A stretch of DNA of 64,000 bases from Arthrobacter sp. MA-N2 (GCF_000517125.1 NZ_KI912155.1:1186418-1250417), one strand, 5' to 3'. Positions 42,742 to 51,745 are shown, numbered from the stretch's first letter. Notes: generated by a model from the letters alone, not told the origin. Translations and numbers: made by a program.

Positions 42742-43794
42742 ATGGACCAGCACGGCAAACACTCTGAAAGTCATCATGCAGAGACGGAAGACAGCAGAGT
42801 GGAACCATCGATTGCCCCCGGCGGGATCGTGGTGGGCGTTGACGGTAGTGAACACGGTCAATGCGCCCTTATTTGGGCTGCACGCGAGGCCGAACGCAGG
42901 CAGCTTCCGCTGCATGTAGTCACGGCCTACTCCGTGCCTATCTTCGCGGCTTCCGGCTTGGACGGGGGCTATGCAACCGTGGATGACTCCGTTATCCGGG
43001 ACGGTGCCGAGGCAATCGTCAAGCAGGCCCTTGAGAAGGTTTCCGGCTATGCCATCGACGTCGATGGATCGGTGGAGAACGGAGATGCCTCCGGTGTGCT
43101 GCTTGATCTGTCCGAAACGGCAGAGCTCCTGGTCTTCGGTACCCGGGGACGCGGCGGATTCGTGGGCAGGCTCCTGGGCTCCGTGAGCAGCGCCCTTCCG
43201 GCGCACTCCAAGTGCCCCACTGTGACTGTCCCGCTCTTCTGTGCGGACCGCTTGGGCGAAACCACGGAGGACAAGCACATCAAGGCCGAGCGGGCAAAGG
43301 CCGGTCCCCACATGATCGAGAATGTGGTGGCAGTGGGTGTGGACGGTTCGGAACAGGCTCGTGTAGCTGTATTGGAAGCCGCCGAACAAGCCCAACGCAT
43401 GGGTGCAAAGCTGCGTGTCATTTGCGCCGTACCTGAGTACAGCGGCTCCTTGGCCTGGGTTCCGGCCCCCTTGGACCGGGAAGCGCTCTTCAAGGACATC
43501 CAGGTTCAACTCGAAGCAGGCTTGGCATGGATTAAGAGCCACTTCCCCAAGCTTCCCGTGGAGACGCAACTGCTGGACGGTTCGCCCGTTGAAGTCCTCG
43601 TGGAAGTGAGCCGCGGCGTCGAACTCGTCGTGCTCGGCACCCGAGGACGGGGAGGCTTCGCAGGGATGCTCCTGGGATCGACGTCCGACGGAGTCCTGCA
43701 CCACGCCAAAGGCCCCGTGCTGGTTGTTCCTGACCGCGAGGATCCCAGGCTGGCAGACCGCGTCAACTTCGGTCCCATGCTCGGCGCCGTATAG
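42742..43794 (+). CDS. Tandem universal stress protein
   Basis: A 350-residue cytoplasmic protein with two UspA domains (about 28-165 and 190-335). Each carries the ATP-binding loop, GTRGRGGFVGRLLGS and GTRGRGGFAGMLLGS, and the strand VVGVDGSE. ATP-binding tandem Usp proteins in actinobacteria are linked to dormancy and low-oxygen survival. The ATG at 42742 has GCGAGGAAG upstream. A dikinase-like gene follows after 41 nt on the same strand and may be co-expressed. Confidence 0.9.
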   Translation: MDQHGKHSESHHAETEDSRVEPSIAPGGIVVGVDGSEHGQCALIWAAREAERRQLPLHVVTAYSVPIFAASGLDGGYATVDDSVIRDGAEAIVKQALEKVSGYAIDVDGSVENGDASGVLLDLSETAELLVFGTRGRGGFVGRLLGSVSSALPAHSKCPTVTVPLFCADRLGETTEDKHIKAERAKAGPHMIENVVAVGVDGSEQARVAVLEAAEQAQRMGAKLRVICAVPEYSGSLAWVPAPLDREALFKDIQVQLEAGLAWIKSHFPKLPVETQLLDGSPVEVLVEVSRGVELVVLGTRGRGGFAGMLLGSTSDGVLHHAKGPVLVVPDREDPRLADRVNFGPMLGAV

Positions 43795-43835
43795 CTTTCA
43801 AGCGGCCAAGGACCGGGGGACGCGGGCAGGCGAAG

Positions 43836-46598
43836 ATGGCGGATTACACAGACCCTGGCTACATCATCGAACTGTTCCGGATCCGGGCAAACATGCTGCC
43901 AAGGGTCGGCGGCAAGGCGGCCAACCTGGGCGAGCTGATCCGGGCGGGCCTTCCGGTCCCGCCCGGATTTTGCCTGACCACCGAGGCGTATCGGCACGCA
44001 CTTCAGCCCGGAGCAAGCCCAGGAACGGGAGGGCTCGGGGATATTCTCCGTGGTCTTAGGGCAGCAGATCCCGGAGACCTCCAGGGGCTCACTTCCCTTG
44101 CGGCCGGGGCAAGGCAAGCAGTGCTCGACGCCGGGATCCCCGCCGCCGTCGAGGGCGCCCTTCGCTTGGCCTACTCCGCGCTGGACGCGGAAACCGCGGT
44201 GGCCGTCAGATCCTCCGCCACGGCCGAAGACCTGCCCTTCGCGAGTTTTGCCGGGCAGCAGGACACCTACCTGAATGTCGTGGGTGCGGACGCCGTGCTG
44301 GAAGCCGTCCGCAAGTGCTGGGCCTCCCTGTGGACGGACCGGGCGGTCAGCTACCGGTCACGCAACGGAATCGACCACGCCGCGGTGAGCCTCGCCGTCG
44401 TGGTTCAACGAATGGTGGACGCTGAGACCGCGGGGGTGTTGTTCACCGCCAATCCGGTGACCGGGCGGCGCCGCGAGGCGGTCATTGACGCCAGTCCCGG
44501 GCTTGGCGAGGCCGTGGTCTCGGGCGCCGTGAATCCGGACCACTTCGTGGTGGACTCGCTGACGGGCAGGATCACGGAACGAAGGATCGGGGACCGGAAG
44601 CTGCTGATCCGCCCCATCCCCGGAGGGGGCACCGAACGGATCGAGGCTCCCGAATCCCGGAACGCAGCCGGGGGCGCCGGATTTGCCTGCCTTGATGATT
44701 CGCAAATCAGGGCGCTCGCAGTCCTCGGCCAGCGAGTCGAGGAGCACTACGGGGCACCGCAGGACACCGAATGGGCCATCGATGGCGACCGCAAGCTGTG
44801 GCTTACCCAAGCCCGGCCGATCACCACTCTCTACCCGCAAATGACCCGCCAGCCCGCGGTCTCCGGTCCGCACGCGTACCTTTGCTTCAGCCTCGCCCAA
44901 GGCCTGACCCGTCCCCTGACTCCCATGGGCCTTGCAAGCATCAGGCTCATGGCGTCCTCGGTAGCTGGTGCGGCGGGATTCCGGGTTCCCGAACCACGGA
45001 AAGGCCCTTCGCCCTATTACGAGGCAGGGCAGCGGATCTACTTTGATTTCTCTTCGGTGCTGCGGAGCGAGATCGGCCGGACCCTCGTGCCCAGGATCTT
45101 CGACGTCATGGAGGCGCGTTCGGCGGCGATCATGCGCTCCTTGTTCGAGGACCCGCTTTTCGCCGTCACCAGTAGGACGCCGTTCAAACTGATCCGGCAC
45201 GTCGCCCCGATTCTGCTCCGTTTCCGCGTCCCTGAAACCTTCCTTCGCGCTCTCTTCCGGCCGAACGCCGCCCTGGAGAAGGTGGAACGGGTGGGCGGGG
45301 AGCTGAAGGTTGCGCTCGAAATCTCCGCCGATGCCACAGCCCGTGAAAGGCTGGACCATGCAGAGCGGATCTTGGGCGAGGAATTGTTCCCCATGCTCCC
45401 CGCCATGTTGCCCCCCGTGGCACTGGGCTTCGCAATGATGGGGCTGGTCCGCAAACTGCTTGGCGAGCAGGCCTCCTGGGGTGAGCTCCAGACTGTCATC
45501 CGCGGCTTGCCCAACAACGTCACTGCAGAAATGGACCTTGAGTTGTGGCGGCTCGCAAGCCGTATCCGTCTCGACGACGCTTCCGCCGAGGCCTTTAGCT
45601 GCGGCGAACCCAGTGCCCTCGCGGAGAGCTACCGCGACGGCGGGTTACCCGCCGTCGCGCAATCGGGTTTGGCAGCGTTCCTCCGCGACTACGGGCACCG
45701 GGCCATCGCGGAGATCGACCTGGGCGTGCCCCGCTGGTCCGAGGACCCCACCCACATCGTCGGAGTTCTGGCCAACTACCTCCGCCTGGACAATACCCGT
45801 CTGCCGCCGGACAAACAGTTCGAGAAAGCGGCCCACGACGCCGAGGAACAGCTTGCGGTGCTGGTGGCCCGTGCGCGGTCCAGGAGTCCGCTCCACGCCA
45901 AAATCGTGAAAATGGCACTTGAGCGGACGCGGATGTTCGTGGGTCTCCGCGAGCTTCCCAAGTACAACCTGGTCCTGGGCTTCGCCGCGGTCCGCGCGCA
46001 CCTGGCCTCCGTCGGGGAGATCCTGGCGGACGAGGGAAGAGTCGACGACGCCGGGGATGTCTTTTTCCTGGATTTCGATGACGCCCACCGTGGCCTGGAG
46101 GGCGCGGATCTCCGTGCCTTGGTAGCGGAGCGGCGTCAGGCCTATGAGCTTGAACTCAGACGCCGGCACGTGCCCCGCGTGCTGCTCTCGGACGGCACGG
46201 AACCGGAAGCCCTGCCCTCCGGGCTGCACCGGGGGACGGGAGTTCGCCCGGTGCAGAGCATGGCTCCGGACAGCATGGCTCCGGACGGAATGCTGCTGGG
46301 AACCCCGGCTTCGGCGGGAACGGTGACCGCTGCGGCCAGGGTGATCATGGACCCTGAGGGCGCGCATCTTGAACCCGGGGAGATCCTGGTGGCACCCTCC
46401 ACGGATCCCGGCTGGACGCCCCTGTTCCTGACTGCCGGGGGCCTTGTCATGGAGATGGGTGGGCCCAACTCCCATGGCGCCGTCGTGGCCCGTGAGTACG
46501 GGATTCCCGCAGTCGTGGGGGTCCCGGATGCCACGTCCCGGATCAGTTCAGGCCAGAGGATCACGGTGGACGGCGCCACGGGGACGGTGGCCACCTAG
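43836..46598 (+). CDS. PEP-synthase/rifampin-phosphotransferase-like dikinase
   Basis: A 920-residue enzyme with an N-terminal ATP-grasp nucleotide domain (VGGKAANLGELIRAG, AVRSSATAEDLPFASFAGQQ, WAIDGDRKLWLTQARPITTL near 330), a long helical middle (about 340-780), and a C-terminal phosphohistidine domain (GGPNSHGAVVAREYGIPAVVG, catalytic His880). It ends there, without the PEP/pyruvate barrel of true PEP synthase, where the swivelling His domain is in the middle. This order is that of rifampin phosphotransferase. Whether the middle domain binds a rifamycin or another acceptor cannot be told. It follows a tandem UspA gene. Confidence 0.8.
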   Translation: MADYTDPGYIIELFRIRANMLPRVGGKAANLGELIRAGLPVPPGFCLTTEAYRHALQPGASPGTGGLGDILRGLRAADPGDLQGLTSLAAGARQAVLDAGIPAAVEGALRLAYSALDAETAVAVRSSATAEDLPFASFAGQQDTYLNVVGADAVLEAVRKCWASLWTDRAVSYRSRNGIDHAAVSLAVVVQRMVDAETAGVLFTANPVTGRRREAVIDASPGLGEAVVSGAVNPDHFVVDSLTGRITERRIGDRKLLIRPIPGGGTERIEAPESRNAAGGAGFACLDDSQIRALAVLGQRVEEHYGAPQDTEWAIDGDRKLWLTQARPITTLYPQMTRQPAVSGPHAYLCFSLAQGLTRPLTPMGLASIRLMASSVAGAAGFRVPEPRKGPSPYYEAGQRIYFDFSSVLRSEIGRTLVPRIFDVMEARSAAIMRSLFEDPLFAVTSRTPFKLIRHVAPILLRFRVPETFLRALFRPNAALEKVERVGGELKVALEISADATARERLDHAERILGEELFPMLPAMLPPVALGFAMMGLVRKLLGEQASWGELQTVIRGLPNNVTAEMDLELWRLASRIRLDDASAEAFSCGEPSALAESYRDGGLPAVAQSGLAAFLRDYGHRAIAEIDLGVPRWSEDPTHIVGVLANYLRLDNTRLPPDKQFEKAAHDAEEQLAVLVARARSRSPLHAKIVKMALERTRMFVGLRELPKYNLVLGFAAVRAHLASVGEILADEGRVDDAGDVFFLDFDDAHRGLEGADLRALVAERRQAYELELRRRHVPRVLLSDGTEPEALPSGLHRGTGVRPVQSMAPDSMAPDGMLLGTPASAGTVTAAARVIMDPEGAHLEPGEILVAPSTDPGWTPLFLTAGGLVMEMGGPNSHGAVVAREYGIPAVVGVPDATSRISSGQRITVDGATGTVAT

Positions 46599-46621
46599 CT
46601 CGATTTCAATGCCGAGCTAGG
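46594..46621. terminator. Hairpin carrying both stop codons of convergent genes
   Basis: CCTAGCTCG (46594-46602) pairs perfectly with CGAGCTAGG (46613-46621) around a 10-nt loop. The TAG of the dikinase gene is in the left arm and that of the CDF transporter gene in the right arm. There is no T-tract. The CTAGCTCG core resembles the outer arm of the 66-bp repeats. Confidence 0.6.
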
Positions 46622-47537
46622 CGTGTTGGTGCGTTTCGTGTGCCGAGTGGCCAGCGGGTTCCAGCTGGAAGGTGCAGTGCTCGGTGTCGAAGTGCGAGCC
46701 GAGGCAGGACCCGAGTTGGTCCAGGAGCCGGTCCGCGCCTGTGGCGTCCAGTATCCGGTCCTCCACCACTACGTGGGCCGAGAAGACCGGAACGCCCGAG
46801 GTGATGGTCCAGATGTGGATGTCGTGAACGGCCACCACGCCTTCGACCGAGAGGATGTGCTCGCGGATCATTTTGACCTCGACACCCTTGGGTGTGGCCT
46901 CCAGCAGTACGTCGACCACATCGCGCAGCAAATGCCAGGCCCTGGGCAGGATCATGAGCGAGATCAGGATGGAGGCGATGGGGTCGGCGGCCCGGAAATC
47001 AGTGACCATGATGACAATCGCGGCCGCGATGACGGCGAACGAACCCAACAGATCGCCCAGGACTTCGAGGTAGGCGCCGCGGACGTTCAGGCTCTCCTTC
47101 TGGGCCCCTCGCAGGATGAGGAGTGAGGCCAGGTTGGCGACCGCGCCCAGAATGGCAGCAAAGAGCATGACGTCGGTGTGGATCTCCGGCGTCTCCCCGA
47201 AACGGCGGAGCGCCTCGATGAAGATCACCACGGAGATCACGATCAAAATGAGGGCATTGGCCAGCGCTGCCAGGACCTCGGCACGCTGGTACCCGTAAGT
47301 GCGTTGATCACTTGCGGGCCGGGTGGCTATCCAGGCGGCAAGCAACGCAATGAACACGCCTGCGGCATCGGAGAGCATGTGGCCTGCGTCGGCCAGCAGC
47401 GCCAATGAACCGGAGACGACGGCGCCCGCCACTTGGATGACCACCACCGCGAGGGTGATGCCCAGGACAGCGATGAGCCGCTTCCGGTGTTTGCCGGTTG
47501 CGGTGACGCCGTGTGAGTGGTTGTGATCGTGCCCCAT
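46617..47537 (-). CDS. CDF-family metal cation exporter (CzcD/ZitB-like)
   Basis: A 306-residue, six-helix cation diffusion facilitator exporting zinc or related divalent metals in exchange for protons. The N-terminus is His-rich (MGHDHNHSHG), and the C-terminus has the ferredoxin-like cytoplasmic domain ending His-rich (HSAHETHQHA). The helix-2 metal pair is His53/Asp57 (GHMLSD). At the helix-5 position, where zinc-specific members have His, this has Glu158 (YLEVLGD, Asp162 intact), which may change metal preference. The gene stands alone. Confidence 0.9.
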   Translation of the reverse strand: MGHDHNHSHGVTATGKHRKRLIAVLGITLAVVVIQVAGAVVSGSLALLADAGHMLSDAAGVFIALLAAWIATRPASDQRTYGYQRAEVLAALANALILIVISVVIFIEALRRFGETPEIHTDVMLFAAILGAVANLASLLILRGAQKESLNVRGAYLEVLGDLLGSFAVIAAAIVIMVTDFRAADPIASILISLMILPRAWHLLRDVVDVLLEATPKGVEVKMIREHILSVEGVVAVHDIHIWTITSGVPVFSAHVVVEDRILDATGADRLLDQLGSCLGSHFDTEHCTFQLEPAGHSAHETHQHA

Positions 47538-47547
47538 GCCTATAAGG

Positions 47548-48030
47548 CTATCCCCAGCCGAGCTCGTGCAAACGGTCGTCGCCTATTCCGAAGTGGTGGG
47601 CGATCTCGTGGATCACGGTAATGGCGACTTCGTCGATCACTTCCTGACGCGATCCGCAGATATCCAGGATCGGTTGCCGGAAGATGGTGATCCGGTCCGG
47701 GAGGGAGCCGGCATCCCACCACGAGTCCCGTTCCGTCAGAGGCACACCCTCGTACAGGCCAAGCAGCACCGTGCCAGGATCGTCACCGGGCTGTGGTGTG
47801 TAGTCGTCCTCGATGAAGATGGCCACATTGTCCATGGCACGGGCCGCTTTGTCGGGGATCAGGAGCAGGGCGTCACTGACTGCAGCCTCGAAGTCTTCCG
47901 GCGACATACTGAACGAAACCACACCAAGCGGCGCCGGCCCGGTTCCGGGGAATGACGAGGACATATGCTGGCCGCCGGGGGCTTCGCCGTCGGGAACGAT
48001 CGGCAAGCCGGGAGGTAAATTCGCGGGCAT
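47548..48030 (-). CDS. Minimal zincin metallopeptidase-family protein
   Basis: A small zinc-protease-fold protein of the PF06262 (DUF1025) family. The zinc motif HEIAHHFGI is at the C-terminus (His141, Glu142, His145, with Asp151 as third-ligand candidate). From the ATG at 48030 it is 160 residues; a start at 47907 (MSPEDFEAAV) gives 119 residues, nearer the family norm, and no start has a good ribosome site. No signal peptide. Family members lack known substrates. It follows 10 nt upstream of the CDF start on the same strand. Confidence 0.8.
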   Translation of the reverse strand: MPANLPPGLPIVPDGEAPGGQHMSSSFPGTGPAPLGVVSFSMSPEDFEAAVSDALLLIPDKAARAMDNVAIFIEDDYTPQPGDDPGTVLLGLYEGVPLTERDSWWDAGSLPDRITIFRQPILDICGSRQEVIDEVAITVIHEIAHHFGIGDDRLHELGWG

Positions 48031-48096
48031 GTTCTGACTCTAGTCCGCGGCCCGGTCGTTGACGCCCGATCTGCTGGCAGCTACAGTTTCCCGGGC

Positions 48097-48114
48097 TGGT
48101 AATTCGTATAACCA
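48097..48114. promoter_or_regulatory. Candidate LacI operator
   Basis: TGGTAATTCGTATAACCA is an 18-bp near-palindrome (one mismatched pair, 4-nt centre) 76 bp before the ATG of the LacI gene that precedes the fructokinase. It is a plausible autoregulatory operator by position. Confidence 0.45.
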
Positions 48115-48189
48115 CGCCCTAGATTAAGCCCAGCCGCTCGTGCAGATCCTGTGACCAGCACCCAAACGCTCCAACAGACAGGCCCGCAC

Positions 48190-49239
48190 ATGACCCGCCC
48201 CGGGAGTAGACCCGGCACGACGATGAACGACGTCGCTGCCGCTGCGGGCGTTTCCCAGGCCACGGTTTCCCTGGTGCTCAACGATGCAGCGGGAACCAGA
48301 TTCTCGGAGGAAACCCGGCACAGGGTCCATGCTGCCGCCCATCAATTGGGGTACCGGACCAACGCCCACGCCAAAGTTCTGCGGGACGGCGTGGCCGGAA
48401 TGATCGGCTTCGTGGGCGACTTCGTGGCCACCGCGCCCTTCGCGGGCACCATCATCGAGGGAGCCCAGGCCCGGGCTTGGGAGGCCGGACTGCTGCTCCT
48501 GACCGTCAACACCGGTGGGGACAAAGCGTTAGAAGCCGCTTCGCTGGAGACAATGCTGTCGTACAAGGTGGCCGGAGTGGTCTATGCCGCCATGGAACAC
48601 CGCGTCCTTGACGTGCCCGACGTCCTCGCGGAAGTGCCCGCCGTCGTGCTCAATTCGCGCGACCGTTCCGGACGCTTCCCCAGCTTTGTCCCGCAAGAGG
48701 AGCTGGGCGGCTACACCGCCACCAAACGCCTGCTCGACGCCGGCCATCGCCGCATCGCGATGATCAACATCGGTGCGGTGGACAGTGAGCTTCCCGCCGT
48801 CGTCGGACGCTATGCGGGCCACCTCCGCGCGCTCGAGGAGGCCGGCATCCGTGCCGATCCCGGGCTTCACCGCAGTGGTGGCGGCCATGAATCGAGCGGT
48901 TTCACCAACGCCCTTGCACTCATGGCCGGACCACAGCCACCCACGGCCATCTTCTGCGCCAGCGACCGTACGGCCTGGGGTGCCTACCAGGCGCTCGCCC
49001 GGCTCGGGGTGTCCATCCCTCACGATGTGTCCCTAGTGGGTTTCGACAACCAGGAAACGCTCGCACCGCACTTGCGGCCCGGGTTGACCACCCTCGAGCT
49101 GCCTTTCCTGGAGATGGGCAGGCGAGCCGTCGAACTGATTTTGACCGGTGCGGATCGCGACGGCAGCACAGAATATTTTGAATGCCCCCTCGTCGAACGC
49201 CATTCCGTAGCGCCCCCTAAATCCACCAGTAGCCACTGA
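48190..49239 (+). CDS. LacI-family transcriptional regulator
   Basis: A 349-residue LacI-type repressor from the ATG at 48190; a GTG at 48151 would add 13 residues. The helix-turn-helix is TMNDVAAAAGVSQATVSLVL, followed by the hinge and a sugar-binding domain ending with the DVSLVGFDNQE segment. It precedes a PfkB-type sugar kinase gene by 28 nt on the same strand, so it probably senses a ketose or its phosphate and controls that kinase. A palindrome lies at 48097-48114. Confidence 0.9.
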   Translation: MTRPGSRPGTTMNDVAAAAGVSQATVSLVLNDAAGTRFSEETRHRVHAAAHQLGYRTNAHAKVLRDGVAGMIGFVGDFVATAPFAGTIIEGAQARAWEAGLLLLTVNTGGDKALEAASLETMLSYKVAGVVYAAMEHRVLDVPDVLAEVPAVVLNSRDRSGRFPSFVPQEELGGYTATKRLLDAGHRRIAMINIGAVDSELPAVVGRYAGHLRALEEAGIRADPGLHRSGGGHESSGFTNALALMAGPQPPTAIFCASDRTAWGAYQALARLGVSIPHDVSLVGFDNQETLAPHLRPGLTTLELPFLEMGRRAVELILTGADRDGSTEYFECPLVERHSVAPPKSTSSH

Positions 49240-49267
49240 AACTCCCCAACCAAGGAACAGGAACCGC

Positions 49268-50191
49268 ATGAACCGCTCCGCGCCCCTTGCGCCCGAGCCG
49301 CTCGACGTCGTCGTCGTCGGCGAAGCGCTCATCGACATCGTCAACTCGCCCGAAGGGCAGACCGAATATCCTGGCGGTTCGCCGGCAAACGTCGCCTACG
49401 GCCTCGGAAGGCTCGACGTGAAGGCCGGGCTGCTGACCGCCGTCGGGCGTGATCCGCGGGGCGAGGCCATCGCGGCGCACCTTGCAAGCGCCGGCGTGGT
49501 GGTGCTTCCGGGCTCGCAATCGCTCGCGAAGACCGCGACGGCGACGGCGGAGATCGCCGCGGACGGTTCGGCCGAGTACACCTTCGACATCGAGTGGACG
49601 CTGGCCCCCGCAGCCCTCCCCTACGCCCCGAAAGTGCTGCACACGGGATCGATCGCCACGTTCCTTGAGCCTGGTGCTGCTGTCGTCCGGAACCTGATGG
49701 AGCAGGCACAAGGCGGGTCCATCGTCACCTACGATCCCAACATCCGCACGGACCTCCTCGGCAGCCACAGCGAGGCGCTCCGCATTTTCGAAGAGCTCGT
49801 CCCGCTGACTACCGTCGTGAAGCTCAGCGATGACGACGCATTCTGGCTCCACCCCGGCAAGTCCTTGGAAGAGAGCGCCGAACACATCCTGGGCCTCGGC
49901 GCCGGACTGGTGGTTCTCACCCGGGGTGCGCAAGGCTCCCTCATGGCGACGCCGCACACCCGGATCACGGTCCCGGCCGTCACGTCGATGGTTGCGGACA
50001 CGATCGGCGCCGGCGATTCCTACATGTCGGCGCTGATCCTCGGACTCCTGCTGCGCGGTAGCCAAGGACTTGCCCCCACGGTCCTCGAACGCATCGGACA
50101 GACCGCCTCCATGGCTGCCGCAATTACGGTCGGGCGCCCGGGGGCCAACCCGCCCACCCACCGCGAGCTCCTCGCGGGGATGGCAAGGTAG
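49268..50191 (+). CDS. PfkB-family sugar kinase, probable fructokinase
   Basis: A 307-residue ribokinase/PfkB-family kinase. GGSPANVAYGLGRL (residues 37-50) is the sugar-binding signature 1. DTIGAGDSYMS near residue 240 is signature 2, with the catalytic Asp and the anion hole. Length and pattern fit fructokinases and related kinases (2-dehydro-3-deoxygluconokinase is the main alternative). With LacI directly upstream it looks like a small inducible sugar-entry unit lacking its own transporter. Confidence 0.88.
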   Translation: MNRSAPLAPEPLDVVVVGEALIDIVNSPEGQTEYPGGSPANVAYGLGRLDVKAGLLTAVGRDPRGEAIAAHLASAGVVVLPGSQSLAKTATATAEIAADGSAEYTFDIEWTLAPAALPYAPKVLHTGSIATFLEPGAAVVRNLMEQAQGGSIVTYDPNIRTDLLGSHSEALRIFEELVPLTTVVKLSDDDAFWLHPGKSLEESAEHILGLGAGLVVLTRGAQGSLMATPHTRITVPAVTSMVADTIGAGDSYMSALILGLLLRGSQGLAPTVLERIGQTASMAAAITVGRPGANPPTHRELLAGMAR

Positions 50192-50200
50192 GAGCGGCCC

Positions 50201-51109
50201 CTAGCGGGACCTGCGCCGCGTCAGCCCGACGCCGAGCAGGCAGATCGCGCCGCCTACCAAGCCCCAGATGGTGGGGATCTCCTGGAGCACCGCCCAGGAA
50301 ATCAGGATCGTGGTGCCCGGGACCAGATACGTCGTGGCGGCGAGTTTCCCGGCCTGGATGAGGGACAGGGCGTAGGCCCACGTGGTGAAAGCGATAGCCG
50401 TGGGGAAGATCCCCAAATACACCAAGCCCAGCGTTGCCGGAAGGGGCGCGGCCTGCACTTCGGCCACCAGCTGGCCGGTCCACGGCAGGCAGCACACGGC
50501 GCCCACCAGGATGCCGAACCAGGTGGCTTGCACTGCTGAGAACCTGCGCATCACAGGCTTCTGGACAGTCATGCTCACGGCGGCGAGCACAGCGGCAAGC
50601 AGGCATAACAGCACTCCGGTGACGTCCGCCGTCGAGCGTTGCCCCGAACCGAGCGCGATCAGCGCAACCCCGCCGAATGCCACGAGGCTGCCGATGATCA
50701 GCCAGCGCGGAAATCCCTCTTTCAGGGTGATGCCGGCGAGGACCGCGACCAGGATGGGCGAGACGTTGATGAGCATCGCGCTGGTTCCGGCATCGAGCAT
50801 GTGCTCGGCGGCATTCAGGGCGACGTTGTAACCCGCAAACCACATGACGCCATAGGCCAGGATGGGTAGCCATTCGCGCCCTGTCGGCCAGCGCTTGAGT
50901 TTGGGTAACGCGACAATACCGAGAGCGACGGCGGCAACCACCAACCGTCCGAGTGTCAAGGAACCGGGGGAGAAGCTGGGTCCCACGGCGCGGATGCCTA
51001 CGAAGGCGGACGCCCAAAGGACAACGGTGACGACGACGGCGGCGATGCCGAGCTTGCTGATGGTCCGGGAGTTGGTGGTCGCCGGAGAGCTTGGGGTGCT
51101 TGTGGCCAT
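50201..51109 (-). CDS. EamA/DMT-family transporter
   Basis: A 302-residue membrane protein with about ten helices in two EamA repeats, the drug/metabolite transporter superfamily architecture. The first repeat contains FVGIRAVGPSFSPGSLTLGRL and the second YLGIFPTAIAFTTWAYAL, cited by position. The C-terminus is short and basic (GLTRRRSR), consistent with a cytoplasmic tail. It probably exports an amino acid or other metabolite. It converges on the fructokinase gene with 9 nt between stops. Confidence 0.88.
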   Translation of the reverse strand: MATSTPSSPATTNSRTISKLGIAAVVVTVVLWASAFVGIRAVGPSFSPGSLTLGRLVVAAVALGIVALPKLKRWPTGREWLPILAYGVMWFAGYNVALNAAEHMLDAGTSAMLINVSPILVAVLAGITLKEGFPRWLIIGSLVAFGGVALIALGSGQRSTADVTGVLLCLLAAVLAAVSMTVQKPVMRRFSAVQATWFGILVGAVCCLPWTGQLVAEVQAAPLPATLGLVYLGIFPTAIAFTTWAYALSLIQAGKLAATTYLVPGTTILISWAVLQEIPTIWGLVGGAICLLGVGLTRRRSR

Positions 51110-51264
51110 GATGCCAATCTAGCCCGCCAATTGCAGGACGGACTGGCGGTTTTCGGACGTCTTTCAACAAGAAACCGCCAACTCTGCCGGAGTGGATTTG
51201 TCGGAGTGGATTTGAGGCCCGTTTGCGTTCTGCAGCGCGCGATTTGGGAATATCGCTGACTATG

Positions 51265-51280
51265 CTCTAAAGTTTTAGAG
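51265..51280. promoter_or_regulatory. Palindrome upstream of the tRNA cluster
   Basis: CTCTAAA and TTTAGAG around GT form a perfect inverted repeat about 83 bp before tRNA-Glu. It follows TATGCT, a possible -10 hexamer. The remainder of the spacer from 51110 shows no gene. Confidence 0.35.
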
Positions 51281-51362
51281 TCCAGTTCGGACGAGCGAGA
51301 AGCGGGACGCAAGCGGGAAATCGCATAGCGTTGTTGGCCGTCGCGAATTCGGATTGTTCCAG

Positions 51363-51435
51363 GCCCCCATCGTCTAGCGGCCTAGGACACCGCCCTTTCA
51401 CGGCGGCGGCACGGGTTCGAATCCCGTTGGGGGTA
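51363..51435 (+). tRNA. tRNA-Glu (anticodon TTC)
   Basis: A 73-nt cloverleaf. The acceptor stem GCCCCCA pairs with TGGGGGT (one G-T pair), the discriminator base is A, and CCA is not encoded. The anticodon stem CCGCC/GGCGG encloses CTTTCAC with anticodon TTC. The T arm GGGTTCGAATCCC is standard. It is first of three tRNA genes. Confidence 0.96.
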
Positions 51436-51536
51436 CGCAAGGAACTGGTCAAGTCGGACTGAAAAGTCTGGTAGGCTGGGATCCTTGAAAAAATCGCGGT
51501 AGATACTGCGAACGTAGTAGAGATACTACACTGCAA

Positions 51537-51610
51537 GGCCCTGTAGCGCAGTTGGTTAGCGCGCCGCCCTGTCACGGCGGAGGTCGCGGGTTCAAGTCCC
51601 GTCAGGGTCG
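51537..51610 (+). tRNA. tRNA-Asp (anticodon GTC)
   Basis: A 74-nt cloverleaf. The acceptor GGCCCTG pairs with CAGGGTC (one G-T pair), with discriminator G as expected for Asp. The anticodon loop CTGTCAC sits in the CCGCC/GGCGG stem. The T arm is GGGTTCAAGTCCC. CCA is not encoded. The 101-nt gap from tRNA-Glu leaves room for a separate promoter. Confidence 0.96.
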
Positions 51611-51660
51611 CTCTGATTGCCGGAAGAAATTCCGGCAATCATGGTGACATTGTCACCTAA

Positions 51661-51736
51661 GGCTCTGTAGCTCAGTTGGTAGAGCGTTCGACTGAAAATC
51701 GAAAGGTCACCGGATCGACGCCGGTCGGAGCCACCA
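51661..51736 (+). tRNA. tRNA-Phe (anticodon GAA), CCA encoded
   Basis: The acceptor GGCTCTG pairs with CGGAGCC, discriminator A, then an encoded CCA. The anticodon stem TTCGA/TCGAA encloses CTGAAAA with anticodon GAA. The T loop reads ATCGACG, so the first loop base (position 54, normally T) is A. A strong terminator follows 9 nt later. Confidence 0.95.
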
Positions 51737-51745
51737 CCTGAAAGT

